Source of the DNA: Psychromonas aquimarina ATCC BAA-1526
GTDB taxonomy: Bacteria > Pseudomonadota > Gammaproteobacteria > Enterobacterales > Psychromonadaceae
NCBI RefSeq assembly: GCF_000428725.1
Contig: NZ_AUAM01000008.1
Coordinates: forward strand, 1-64,000
Length of the DNA: 64,000 nt
Direction of reading: 5' to 3'
Part shown: piece by piece, positions 37,051-45,605 of the stretch
Layout of the letters: each line of letters opens with the position of its first letter
Numbering within the stretch: position 1 is the first letter of the stretch
The notes under the pieces: model-generated
Database searches by the model: none
What the model was told of the DNA's origin: nothing
Seen by the model: the letters and a program-made list of their open reading frames with translations, nothing else
Position numbers and translations under genes: made by a program

Positions 37051-37392
37051 GGCATTAACGTTCCTGATCATAAGCACGCTGTAATTGCATTAACTGCAAT
37101 CTTCGGTATCGGTAAAACTCGCTCACAGAAAATCTGTGCGGCGGCCGGTATTGCAGAATCAGCTAAACTAAGTGATCTGGAAGAATCGCAAATCGAAGCT
37201 CTTCGTACTGAAGTAGCTACGTTCACCGTTGAAGGTGATTTACGTCGTGAAGTTTCTATGAACATCAAGCGTCTAATGGACCTTGGCTGTTACCGTGGAC
37301 TTCGTCATCGTCGCAGCTTGCCTGTACGTGGACAGCGTTCTAAAACGAATGCTCGTACTCGTAAAGGTCCGCGCAAAGCAATCAAGAAATAG
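37036..37392 (+). CDS. rpsM: 30S ribosomal protein S13
   Basis: 118 aa, the E. coli length. It starts at GTG 37036 (translated [19 protein letters not shown]), as in E. coli, within the S4 leader element; AAGGAG lies 6 nt upstream. A longer in-frame start at 36958 is not conserved. S13 contacts P-site tRNA and forms bridges to the 50S. The C-terminus [14 protein letters not shown] is typical. Confidence 0.98.
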   Translation: MARIAGINVPDHKHAVIALTAIFGIGKTRSQKICAAAGIAESAKLSDLEESQIEALRTEVATFTVEGDLRREVSMNIKRLMDLGCYRGLRHRRSLPVRGQRSKTNARTRKGPRKAIKK

Positions 37393-37403
37393 GGTAAGAG
37401 ATA

Positions 37404-37793
37404 ATGGCTAAGACTCCAACTCGTGCTCGCAAGCGCGTTAAAAAGCAAGTTGCTGATGGTATGGCTCATATCCATGCTTCTTTCAACAACACAATCGTAA
37501 CTATTACAGACCGTCAAGGTAATGCTCTTTCTTGGGCAACTGCCGGTGGTTCTGGTTTCCGTGGTTCACGTAAATCTACTCCGTTCGCTGCACAGGTTGC
37601 TGCAGAACGTGCTGCTGAAGCAGCTAAAGAGTACGGTCTTAAAAACGTAGAAGTTTTTGTAAACGGACCTGGACCTGGTCGTGAATCTTCGATTCGCGCA
37701 CTAAACGCGGCGGGTTTCCGTGTGACTAATATTACTGACGTTACACCGATCCCACATAATGGTTGTCGTCCACCGAAGAAACGTCGCGTTTAA
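37404..37793 (+). CDS. rpsK: 30S ribosomal protein S11
   Basis: 129 aa, the E. coli length. A platform protein of the 30S near the E site. Signature: [21 protein letters not shown] and the C-terminal [23 protein letters not shown] precedes the ATG. Cotranscribed in the alpha operon. Confidence 0.98.
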   Translation: MAKTPTRARKRVKKQVADGMAHIHASFNNTIVTITDRQGNALSWATAGGSGFRGSRKSTPFAAQVAAERAAEAAKEYGLKNVEVFVNGPGPGRESSIRALNAAGFRVTNITDVTPIPHNGCRPPKKRRV

Positions 37794-37826
37794 TAGCGAC
37801 CTTCCAAGGTAACTGGAGAAAGAACA

Positions 37827-38447
37827 ATGGCAAGATATTTAGGTCCTAAGCTTAAGCTTAGCCGTCGTGAAGGAACAGATCTTTTCTTAAAGTCTGGTGT
37901 CCGCGCGATTGAATCTAAGTGTAAGATTGATAACGCACCTGGTGTTCATGGTGCTCGTAAACCTCGTCTATCTGACTACGGTTTACAACTACGTGAAAAG
38001 CAAAAAGTTCGTCGTATGTACGGTGTACTAGAAAAGCAATTCCGTAACTATTACAAAGAAGCAGCTCGTTTACAGGGCAACACTGGTGAAAACTTACTTC
38101 AACTTCTTGAAGGCCGTTTAGACAATGTTGTATACCGTATGGGTTTTGGTGCTACTCGCGCTGAATCTCGTCAGCTAGTTAGCCATAAAGCTATCTTAGT
38201 GAACGGTAAAGTTGTAAACATCCCTTCTTTCAACGTAAAAACTGGCGACGTGATCGCAATTCGTGAAAAAGCTAAAAAGCAGTCACGTATTGGCGCTGCA
38301 CTAGAGATCGCTGGTCAACGTGAAGCTTTAGGTTGGGTTGAAGTTGATACAACGAAGATGGAAGGCGAATTTAAACGTCAACCTGAACGTTCAGATTTAT
38401 CTGCTGAGATTAACGAACAGTTAATCATCGAGCTTTACTCTAAGTAA
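37827..38447 (+). CDS. rpsD: 30S ribosomal protein S4
   Basis: 206 aa, the E. coli length. A primary 16S rRNA binder and the repressor of this operon via the leader before rpsM. Starts [21 protein letters not shown]; the S4 RNA-binding domain ([21 protein letters not shown], about residues 96-116) is intact. ACTGGAG precedes the start. Confidence 0.98.
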   Translation: MARYLGPKLKLSRREGTDLFLKSGVRAIESKCKIDNAPGVHGARKPRLSDYGLQLREKQKVRRMYGVLEKQFRNYYKEAARLQGNTGENLLQLLEGRLDNVVYRMGFGATRAESRQLVSHKAILVNGKVVNIPSFNVKTGDVIAIREKAKKQSRIGAALEIAGQREALGWVEVDTTKMEGEFKRQPERSDLSAEINEQLIIELYSK

Positions 38448-38472
38448 AGTTAACTGCTAAGAGAGGACACAA

Positions 38473-39459
38473 ATGCAGGGTTCTGTAATTGATTTTCTAA
38501 AACCAAGATTAGTTGATATCGAACAAGTCAATGCAACTAGAGCTAAAGTGACTTTAGAGCCGCTTGAACGTGGTTTTGGTCACACATTAGGTAACGCACT
38601 TCGTCGTATCCTATTATCGTCTATGCCCGGCACAGCGGTAACAGAAGTCGAAATTGATGGTGTACAACATGAGTACAGCACCAAAGAAGGCGTACAGGAA
38701 GATATCCTTGAGATTCTTCTTAACCTTAAAGGCCTGGCTGTTAAGCTTGAAGGTAAAAACGAAGTTCTAGTTAGTTTAACTAAATCTGGCGCTGGTCCTG
38801 TTACTGCAGGCGACATCATTCATGATGGTGATGTAGAGATAGTCAACCCAGAACATGTGATCTGTAATTTAACAGGCAATGCTGAAATCAGCATGCGTAT
38901 TAAAATTGAATCAGGTCGCGGTTATGTTCCAGCTTCATCACGTATTCATACTGAAGAAGATGAGCGTCCAATTGGTCGTCTACTAGTAGATGCGACTTTC
39001 AGCCCTGTTGAGCGTATTGCTTACAATGTTGAATCTGCTCGTGTTGAACAGCGTACCGATTTAGACAAACTTGTCATCGATATGGAAACGGACGGAACAC
39101 TTGATCCTGAAGAAGCAATTCGTCGTGCAGCTACAATTTTAGCTGAGCAGTTAGACGCGTTTGTTGATTTACGTGATGTTAGTGAGCCGGTTGAGAAGGA
39201 AGAAAAACCTGAGTTTGATCCTATTCTCTTACGCCCAGTAGATGACTTAGAATTAACTGTTCGTTCTGCTAACTGTTTGAAAGCAGAATCGATTCACTAT
39301 ATCGGTGATCTGGTACAAAGAACTGAAGTTGAACTTCTTAAAACACCTAACTTAGGTAAGAAGTCTCTAACTGAAATCAAAGATGTTCTTGCATCTCGCG
39401 GACTTTCTCTGGGCATGCGCCTAGAAAACTGGCCGCCTGCAAGTCTTATCGAAGATTAG
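38473..39459 (+). CDS. rpoA: RNA polymerase alpha subunit
   Basis: 328 aa (E. coli 329). The N-terminal dimerisation domain includes [19 protein letters not shown], which nucleates core assembly. The C-terminal domain (from about residue 250) includes [14 protein letters not shown] and the helix-hairpin-helix segment [19 protein letters not shown], which binds UP elements and activators. Preceded by AGAGAGGA. Normal location between rpsD and rplQ. Confidence 0.98.
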   Translation: MQGSVIDFLKPRLVDIEQVNATRAKVTLEPLERGFGHTLGNALRRILLSSMPGTAVTEVEIDGVQHEYSTKEGVQEDILEILLNLKGLAVKLEGKNEVLVSLTKSGAGPVTAGDIIHDGDVEIVNPEHVICNLTGNAEISMRIKIESGRGYVPASSRIHTEEDERPIGRLLVDATFSPVERIAYNVESARVEQRTDLDKLVIDMETDGTLDPEEAIRRAATILAEQLDAFVDLRDVSEPVEKEEKPEFDPILLRPVDDLELTVRSANCLKAESIHYIGDLVQRTEVELLKTPNLGKKSLTEIKDVLASRGLSLGMRLENWPPASLIED

Positions 39460-39496
39460 TCCAGTCATCCGAATAACGAATAATAAGGATTAGGTT

Positions 39497-39877
39497 ATGC
39501 GCCATCGTCAAAGTGGACGTCAACTTAACCGAAACAGCAGTCATCGTCAGGCTATGTTTCGTAATATGGCAATCTCTATTGCTACGCACGAAGTTATTAA
39601 AACTACTGTGCCTAAAGCAAAAGAATTGCGTCGTGTAATTGAGCCGTTAATTACACTAGCTAAAACGGATAGCGTTGCTAACCGTCGTTTAGCGTTTGCT
39701 CGTCTTCGTGATGATGCAGCGGTAGCAAAATTATTTAATGAACTAGGTCCTCGCTACGCGACTCGTCCTGGTGGTTACACTAGTATCATTAAATGTGGTT
39801 TCCGTACTGGTGATAAAGCTCCAATGGCTTACATCACTTTAGTAGACCGCCCAGTAGTAGCTGACGAAGAAGCGTAA
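39497..39877 (+). CDS. rplQ: 50S ribosomal protein L17
   Basis: 126 aa (E. coli 127). A 50S protein near the tunnel exit. Starts [24 protein letters not shown], the family signature. AAGGAT is the ribosome site. It closes the alpha operon, with a strong terminator 20 nt downstream. Confidence 0.98.
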   Translation: MRHRQSGRQLNRNSSHRQAMFRNMAISIATHEVIKTTVPKAKELRRVIEPLITLAKTDSVANRRLAFARLRDDAAVAKLFNELGPRYATRPGGYTSIIKCGFRTGDKAPMAYITLVDRPVVADEEA

Positions 39878-39897
39878 GCCTCTTTTAATGCTGCAGT

Positions 39898-39927
39898 AAA
39901 AAAGCCGAACTTATGTTCGGCTTTTTT
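39898..39927. terminator. bidirectional terminator between rplQ and oxyR
   Basis: AAAAAAGCCGAAC-TTAT-GTTCGGCTTTTTT: a 13-bp stem with A- and T-tracts on both sides. It serves the rightward alpha operon and, read on the other strand, the leftward oxyR gene that ends 22 nt away. Confidence 0.95.
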
Positions 39928-39948
39928 GTATCTGTTATTTATTAAATT

Positions 39949-40851
39949 TTAATAACAGTCTAATTTTGTCTCAACGGTTTTACTGATCAGGTTCGACAAC
40001 TGTTCAAAACATACTTTGCGCACGCTGTTGCGCCGGCAGATCAGTCCAACCTCCCGTGATGGTACAGGTTCTTTAAAGGGAATATATTTAATGCCTGCCT
40101 GATGACGGTTAGCCGGGATCGCCAGCTGCGGTAACAGAGTCAGACCGTTTTCAGCACTGATCATATGGCGCAGTGTTTCTAAACTGGTTGCTTTAAAACT
40201 GTTGTCTTCAATTGCACCGGCGGCAAAACAAAATCCCATCGCCTGATCGCGCAGACAATGTCCGTCTTCAAGCATCAGCAGATGCTCTCCGCGGAGCTTA
40301 TTTAAGTCAATTGAGGATTTTTTTGCCCAGCGATGTGTTTCGGCAAGGGCCAGCTCAAGCGGCTCATCATAAAGCTTATACTGCTGAAATGACTCCATTT
40401 CAGGTAAGACTGCCAGCATCAGGCAGTCCAGTTCTCCCTGTTCAAGCTGCTTTAATAAAACATGAGTCTGATTTTCATGCAGGTATAACTCCAATTCCGG
40501 AAAATGCTTTTTTATTGTCGGGATAATCAGCGGCAGCAGATAAGGAGCAACGGTTGGGATAAGCCCGATATGCAGGGTGCCCTGCATCGGCTCATTATGA
40601 CTCTTAGCAATCTCCTTTAAGGAGCGAGCTTCTAATAATATGGTTTTTGCCTTGGCAACAATATCCAGACCGGCCTGAGTAAATATAACTTTGCGCGATG
40701 AGCGCTCCATCAGCTGCACATTTAATTCATCTTCCAGTTTTCTAATCTGCCCGCTTAATGTCGGCTGGCTGACAAAACATTTTTCAGCGGCTTTGCGGAA
40801 ATGTTTCAACTCCTCCAGTGCGATTAAATACTCTAAATCTCTAAAATTCAT
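39949..40851 (-). CDS. oxyR: hydrogen peroxide-sensing regulator OxyR
   Basis: A 300 aa LysR-type activator of peroxide defence (catalase, Ahp, Dps in relatives). The helix-turn-helix region CFVSQPTLSGQIRKLEDEL is almost that of E. coli. The two redox-switch cysteines are present in GHCLRDQAMGFCF (E. coli C199 and C208), which form the activating disulfide, and LHIGLIPTVAPYLLP matches the sensor domain. The ATG at 40851 has AAGGAAC upstream; the frame from 40896 is not conserved. The C-terminus is shorter than in E. coli by a few residues. Divergent from a SieB-like gene. Confidence 0.95.
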   Translation of the reverse strand: MNFRDLEYLIALEELKHFRKAAEKCFVSQPTLSGQIRKLEDELNVQLMERSSRKVIFTQAGLDIVAKAKTILLEARSLKEIAKSHNEPMQGTLHIGLIPTVAPYLLPLIIPTIKKHFPELELYLHENQTHVLLKQLEQGELDCLMLAVLPEMESFQQYKLYDEPLELALAETHRWAKKSSIDLNKLRGEHLLMLEDGHCLRDQAMGFCFAAGAIEDNSFKATSLETLRHMISAENGLTLLPQLAIPANRHQAGIKYIPFKEPVPSREVGLICRRNSVRKVCFEQLSNLISKTVETKLDCY

Positions 40852-40917
40852 ACTGTTCCTTTGAAGTTGAAATATTAGAAAATAAGGATACAGCAACTAA
40901 TGTCGGGCATATATAGG

Positions 40918-40934
40918 AATAATTGTTAATTATT
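40918..40934. promoter_or_regulatory. palindrome in the oxyR/SieB-like intergenic region
   Basis: AATAATT-GTT-AATTATT is a perfect 7-bp inverted repeat, with the T-N11-A type spacing used by LysR regulators, 67 nt upstream of the oxyR start. It could be an autoregulatory site. It does not match the tandem ATAG-N7-CTAT OxyR consensus, so the assignment is open. Confidence 0.35.
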
Positions 40935-41000
40935 GATTGCTATGGCATATTTTTTGCTTTGAATAGACTGTATAACAAATTTTTGGCAAGGAGCTTAACT

Positions 41001-41594
41001 ATGATGCAGTTTATTGAACGTGTAAAAGAGCAGCAGGGCATCACGCTGGCTATGGCATGGATGTGCATTCTTAGTGCGGTATTATTAGCCGCACCTGCAT
41101 CTATACTGCGTATTCCCGGTGCAGATAAGTGGGCAGACATTTATGCGCCTTATGCCTGGATCCTGGCATTACTGACCGGTTCATATTTAGTAACACGTCT
41201 GGTGATATCTTTATTCAGCTGTTTAAGCGGTAAATATCAAAAGCGCACTATTCTTGCTTCACGTAATAAAATGATCCGTCAGTTAGACTTTGAAGAAAAA
41301 GCTGTGCTGCGTGAATTTATTATTCAGCGTAAAAACGTTCTGCCGCTGCCGATGAATGAACCGGCTGTCAGTAACCTGCTGCGTTCTGCTGTGCTTGTAC
41401 CGGCATTTGAAACTCAGGAAATCAAAGGCAGCGGGCGTATTATTAAACTGTCTATTGCAATTGATGCTCGAGAACAGCTGACCCATAGAGTGTTAGGTCT
41501 GCCTGTCGGAAAATTGACAGAAGAAGAAGCTGCAGTGCTGAAAGCCGCCCGTCCAGATTATGCACGCAGTAATTACATCCCGCTAAGAGACTAA
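41001..41594 (+). CDS. superinfection exclusion B (SieB) family membrane protein
   Basis: A 197 aa protein recognised as the SieB family, named for a phage P22 protein that aborts superinfecting phage. Two N-terminal membrane segments (about residues 15-35 and 48-72) are followed by a cytoplasmic domain of about 120 residues with no catalytic motif I can see. I start it at ATG 41001 (AAGGAG 7 nt before), not at 40923. It sits in a core region next to oxyR, not in a prophage, so it may have a housekeeping role. Function is unknown. Confidence 0.75.
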   Translation: MMQFIERVKEQQGITLAMAWMCILSAVLLAAPASILRIPGADKWADIYAPYAWILALLTGSYLVTRLVISLFSCLSGKYQKRTILASRNKMIRQLDFEEKAVLREFIIQRKNVLPLPMNEPAVSNLLRSAVLVPAFETQEIKGSGRIIKLSIAIDAREQLTHRVLGLPVGKLTEEEAAVLKAARPDYARSNYIPLRD

Positions 41595-41651
41595 TACTGT
41601 TATCTATAGCTGCGCTGCCTGCCGCATCTCCAACCAGCATAGCTATATTAT

Positions 41652-41674
41652 GAGGTGAATGTCCCGTTCACCTC
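41652..41674. other. hairpin between the SieB-like gene and trmH
   Basis: GAGGTGAA-7-TTCACCTC, a perfect 8-bp stem, with no T-tract on either side. It may be a weak or rho-assisted terminator of the SieB-like gene; no other role is evident. Confidence 0.35.
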
Positions 41675-41795
41675 GCCAGCTCCAATGACTGCTTGATACT
41701 TTTCAGGCTTGCTCAAGGTGTTCACTGGCTCGCATCTTGAAGTAGAATGGGTATATAATACCGCTCTTAAACTTTACCCATTATTGAGAATTATT

Positions 41796-42485
41796 ATGTC
41801 ACCTGAACGTCTTGCCCGTATTACGCAAATGCTGAATCATCGCCAACCAGAACTGACGGTATTTTTGGAGCAGGTGCATAAGCCGCATAACTTAGCTGCT
41901 ATTGTACGTACTGCCGATGCGGTCGGTGTGAGTGATGTGCATGCAACGTGGGAAGAGAAAGCAAAACGTCTTTCCGGCAGCACCGCGACCGGCAGTCAGA
42001 ACTGGGTAAATGTACATTCATACGATAACTTAGATGATGCTGTTAAAGAGCTGCGTGCACAGGGCATGCAGATTATTGCCACTAATCTTTCCGATACTGC
42101 AGTAGATTTCCGTGAAGTTGATTATACCAAGCCGACAGCAATTTTAATGGGCCAGGAAAAGCACGGCATCAGCAAAGAAGCATTAGCACTTGCGGATCAG
42201 GATGTAATTATTCCTATGGTCGGCATGTGTCAGTCACTAAATGTATCTGTTGCTTCGGCGCTTATTCTCTATGAAGCACAGCGTCAGCGTGAATTAGCCG
42301 GAATGTATGATGGTGAATGCCGTTTATCTGCTGATGAAGCGCATCGTATACTGTTTGAAGGCGGTCATCCTATTTTCACTAAATTATGTAAAGAGAAGAA
42401 TCTGCCTTACCCGCCGCTGGACGAAGAAGGGCAGATTGATGCCGATCAAGACTGGTGGTTAGCTATCCGCAGTGCAAAGAAATAA
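41796..42485 (+). CDS. trmH: tRNA (guanosine(18)-2'-O)-methyltransferase
   Basis: A 229 aa SPOUT methyltransferase that 2'-O-methylates G18 in the D-loop of tRNAs; identical in length to E. coli TrmH. Motif 1 (VHKPHNLAAIVRTADAVG), motif 2 (ILMGQEKHGIS) and motif 3 (IIPMVGMCQSLNVSVASALILYE) are all present and form the knotted SAM site. The start is ATG 41796; the frame from 41709 is longer but not conserved. A TATAAT at 41754 probably belongs to its promoter. Confidence 0.95.
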   Translation: MSPERLARITQMLNHRQPELTVFLEQVHKPHNLAAIVRTADAVGVSDVHATWEEKAKRLSGSTATGSQNWVNVHSYDNLDDAVKELRAQGMQIIATNLSDTAVDFREVDYTKPTAILMGQEKHGISKEALALADQDVIIPMVGMCQSLNVSVASALILYEAQRQRELAGMYDGECRLSADEAHRILFEGGHPIFTKLCKEKNLPYPPLDEEGQIDADQDWWLAIRSAKK

Positions 42486-42507
42486 TCAGCCTGAGGAGAG
42501 TTGAGCA

Positions 42508-43953
42508 GTGAATCTATTTCAGCAGATTTTATTAGCCGAAGGGGTTCGCGCCGTTGAAGGTGATTCTCCTTGTTCAGCTGAGCATGCTGAGGATCAAAGC
42601 TCGTTAAGCTTTGAACAGCGGCTGCTGCGCCGTGCCGCACAATTAGATCTGCGCCTGCAGATTTCGCCTTTATTTGCGCATTTCAAACGTCTGTTTACAA
42701 ATCTCTCTTTTTGCCTGTGTTTTATTATATTCTTCATAGGTGCCGGCTGTGTACAGCAGCTGTTTTTTAGTGCGCAGGGAACTGAGGTTAACTTTTTCTG
42801 GGCATTTGCCCTGTTCTTTATTCCTAATCTGTTAACGCTTCTATTATGGGGGCTGTTTTTTTTCCAGGGATATACATTAAACAGCGGCTGGCTGCAGCGC
42901 TTGAGTATGTTTTCTTTAAAGTTCTTTGAAAAAAGGTTTAACCAGCAGTCCCAGCAGAATCCACATTACTGGACTCTGTTCAGGTGCTACTTTCAGGCTA
43001 CATTTTCCGGAGGACTTGGGCGTTACCAGCTCTCTGGCTTGACTCATCTGTTATGGTTTTCCTATTTCTGCGGTGCAGTGCTGATGCTGATTGTGATGCT
43101 GGCAACACATCAGGTGGATTTTATCTGGCAGACCAGTATTTTATCCGTGCAGAGCTTTCAGTGGTTAACAGAATCTCTGGCTTATCTGCCTAAGCTGTTA
43201 GGTTTTCCTGTGCCGACTGCTGAGCAGATACAGCAGAGTCATTTAGGCGCTGTTAATTTACTTAACGATGCCGAGAATACCCGTTTTGTCTGGTCAAGCT
43301 TATTAATCAGCAGCCTGATATTTTACGGTCTGCTGCCGCGTTTATTGTTATTGCTGCTGATGCGATTTTTATTAAGTTCCGCCCAGATGAAGTTTAATCT
43401 GCCCTTAAGCAGTCCCTATTATGTGCAGTTACGGCAGTTATTAAAACCTAATGTTACTTCTCTGGGTATTAGTGATCCGGACGCTTGTGTAACTCAACCG
43501 GCTTATCACGGCACCACGGCAAAGCATACTCAGGGGGTACCGGAGCAGTTTTATCCGCTGGCTGTTGAGCTGTCAGAAAAGCAGTTAATACAGGCCAGGG
43601 AACACGTAAAACAATATGCTCCTGACTATTGTGATTTATTCAGGCATATTTCTGATTACCAAAGTCAGCAGAAACTGCTGGCTGATATAACTAATGTCAG
43701 CCAGCAGTCTGTGCTTGTGTATCTTTCACTGCAGCGTGCCCCGGATCGTGGACTGCTTGGTTTTATCAAAGCATTAACAGGGCAGGATAATAAGTCCTAT
43801 TATCTGCTGCTGATTAACGATGCTCTGCTGCCGGAAGACAAACTCAATAAACGCCGCAGTGACTGGTACGGACTTGCTCAGCAGGCAGATATTTCTTTAG
43901 ATAACGTCATCCAGTTAGACTGCATAGCAGGCAGCGGAGAAGCTTATGAATAA
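42508..43953 (+). CDS. DUF2868 family membrane protein
   Basis: A 481 aa protein recognised as DUF2868. The N-terminal 70 residues are soluble; then come about four or five membrane segments (about residues 68-88, 95-120, 190-205, 270-300), and a C-terminal cytoplasmic domain from about 320. No catalytic motif was identified. Its last 8 nt overlap the following DUF3482 GTPase gene, and the two families are usually found together, which points to a membrane-bound GTPase system. Function is unknown. Confidence 0.78.
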   Translation: MNLFQQILLAEGVRAVEGDSPCSAEHAEDQSSLSFEQRLLRRAAQLDLRLQISPLFAHFKRLFTNLSFCLCFIIFFIGAGCVQQLFFSAQGTEVNFFWAFALFFIPNLLTLLLWGLFFFQGYTLNSGWLQRLSMFSLKFFEKRFNQQSQQNPHYWTLFRCYFQATFSGGLGRYQLSGLTHLLWFSYFCGAVLMLIVMLATHQVDFIWQTSILSVQSFQWLTESLAYLPKLLGFPVPTAEQIQQSHLGAVNLLNDAENTRFVWSSLLISSLIFYGLLPRLLLLLLMRFLLSSAQMKFNLPLSSPYYVQLRQLLKPNVTSLGISDPDACVTQPAYHGTTAKHTQGVPEQFYPLAVELSEKQLIQAREHVKQYAPDYCDLFRHISDYQSQQKLLADITNVSQQSVLVYLSLQRAPDRGLLGFIKALTGQDNKSYYLLLINDALLPEDKLNKRRSDWYGLAQQADISLDNVIQLDCIAGSGEAYE

Positions 43954-45340
43954 CAGCGGACTGTCAGTTGCAGTGGTCGGCCATGCGAATGCGGGTAAAA
44001 CCTCATTGATTCGAACTTTACTGCGTGATACCGAGTTTGGTGAAGTTGCTGATCAGGCCGGCACCACGCGTCACGTAGAGGGCGGTGCATTAGCTATTGA
44101 TGAGAATAAGAACTTAGCCCTGTTTGATACTCCGGGTTTAGAAGACTCGATGCGCCTCTTTTATCTGTTAAGCACTTTTTTTGACGGGCAGTCCGTTGAC
44201 GGTATTGAACGTCTTAATTATTTTTTAGCACATTTATCTGACTATCCTGAACTGCAGCAGGAAGCAAAAGTATTAAGAGCATTATTAAATAACGATATTA
44301 TTTTCTATGTGATTGATCTGCGCGAGCCTGTTCTAGGCAAGTATCGTGATGAACTGCATATTCTCAGTTATGCGGCCAAGCCGGTTATTCCAGTTTTAAA
44401 TTTCACCATAGAGGGCGCAGCCAATTTAGAGCAGTGGAAAACACAGCTGGCACGGCTGAACTTTCATGCTTTTGTGAGCTTCGATAATGTGCACTTTAAG
44501 TTTGCCGATGAACTGAAAATATATCAGAAAATGCAGACCCTTCTGACGGATAAAGAGGAGCTGCTCCAGGAGTTGATTAATCAGCGCCGTCAGCAGTGGT
44601 CAGAGCTGTTTAATGCAGCTGCTGAACTGGCAGGTAGTTTATTTATTGAATGCGCCTCTCTGCGTTATAAAACGTTTAACGGCGAGAAGGAAATAGAGCA
44701 GACAACCGCAAAGCTGCAGCAGGTCGTGCGCGAAGCGGAAAAAAAATGTGTACGCAGATTATTAAAACTGTATCAGTTCCGTAAGGATGATTTAAGAAAC
44801 AGTCAGCTGCCTGTAGAGCAGGGCGGCTGGGAACTGGATCTATTTTCTGCAGACAACCTGCAGGAGTTCGGCATTAAACTGACCGGTAATATTGCCAAAG
44901 GGGCGGGGCTTGGTGTGGCGATTGATTTAGTCACTGCCGGTATGACCTTAGGTGCTGCCGCTGTGACCGGCGGCATTGCCGGTGCGTTATGGGGCGTTAA
45001 GCAGCATTACTTTGACGAGATACAGGCAAAGATTAAAGGCTCCCGTTATATCTGTTTAAATGATGTTACCCTGCAGGTGCTGTGGTTAAGACAGGTGAAA
45101 CTGCTGCAGGCCCTGCAGAAAAGAGGCCACGCTAGTTTTGCAAAAATTGATTATCAGATAACGGAACAGCGCAGGGAAAACGAACTGCCGGAAAACTGGT
45201 CGAAATGGCTGCGTAAAGCGCGCAGCCGCCCTGAGTGGTCCTCTTTGAGCTCTCAATCTATCGAACCGGCAGAAAATAAGCGTTTGTTATTTATGAAAGA
45301 ATTGTGTCAGGAGCTGGTTAAAGGCGAAAGTCTGCTCTGA
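43946..45340 (+). CDS. DUF3482 family GTPase
   Basis: A 464 aa P-loop GTPase of the Era/TrmE-like superfamily. G1 is GHANAGKTS (about residues 12-20), the switch is AGTTRHVEG, and G3 is DTPG. An NKxD G4 is not obvious (NFTIEG is at that place). The C-terminal half has the DUF3482 domain with a glycine-rich hydrophobic stretch (about residues 312-350) that could insert in or lie on the membrane, in the manner of membrane-remodelling GTPases. It overlaps the DUF2868 gene by 8 nt. The cellular role is unknown. Confidence 0.82.
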   Translation: MNNSGLSVAVVGHANAGKTSLIRTLLRDTEFGEVADQAGTTRHVEGGALAIDENKNLALFDTPGLEDSMRLFYLLSTFFDGQSVDGIERLNYFLAHLSDYPELQQEAKVLRALLNNDIIFYVIDLREPVLGKYRDELHILSYAAKPVIPVLNFTIEGAANLEQWKTQLARLNFHAFVSFDNVHFKFADELKIYQKMQTLLTDKEELLQELINQRRQQWSELFNAAAELAGSLFIECASLRYKTFNGEKEIEQTTAKLQQVVREAEKKCVRRLLKLYQFRKDDLRNSQLPVEQGGWELDLFSADNLQEFGIKLTGNIAKGAGLGVAIDLVTAGMTLGAAAVTGGIAGALWGVKQHYFDEIQAKIKGSRYICLNDVTLQVLWLRQVKLLQALQKRGHASFAKIDYQITEQRRENELPENWSKWLRKARSRPEWSSLSSQSIEPAENKRLLFMKELCQELVKGESLL

Positions 45341-45605
45341 TTCCTGTGCCGTGCTGAGCCTGTCTGCAGGCATTCCCTAATGGATACTTCCACCTACGGC
45401 TTGTGCTTGTAAGTTGTTGATATAAAACGATTGTTCGTAATGGCCCCGCACTTTAAATGCTCCGCCTTCAAACTGATTTGTGATCCAGCCTGCATAGTTG
45501 AGCGATGAACATTAAAGGTAAGATCTTGCCTGTAGAAGATAAAAGAAAAATGACACTTCATGTAATGATAATCCTAGTTTTTACTACGGATGTCCAGGAG
45601 GACCC
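45341..45605. other. intergenic region before the GH3 gene
   Basis: 265 bp without a gene. A small GCCTG-TCTG-CAGGC hairpin (45358-45371) follows the GTPase stop, without a T-tract. A near-palindrome GGTAAGATCTTGCC (45517-45530) might be an operator for the hydrolase gene; no regulator gene is adjacent. Confidence 0.35.
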
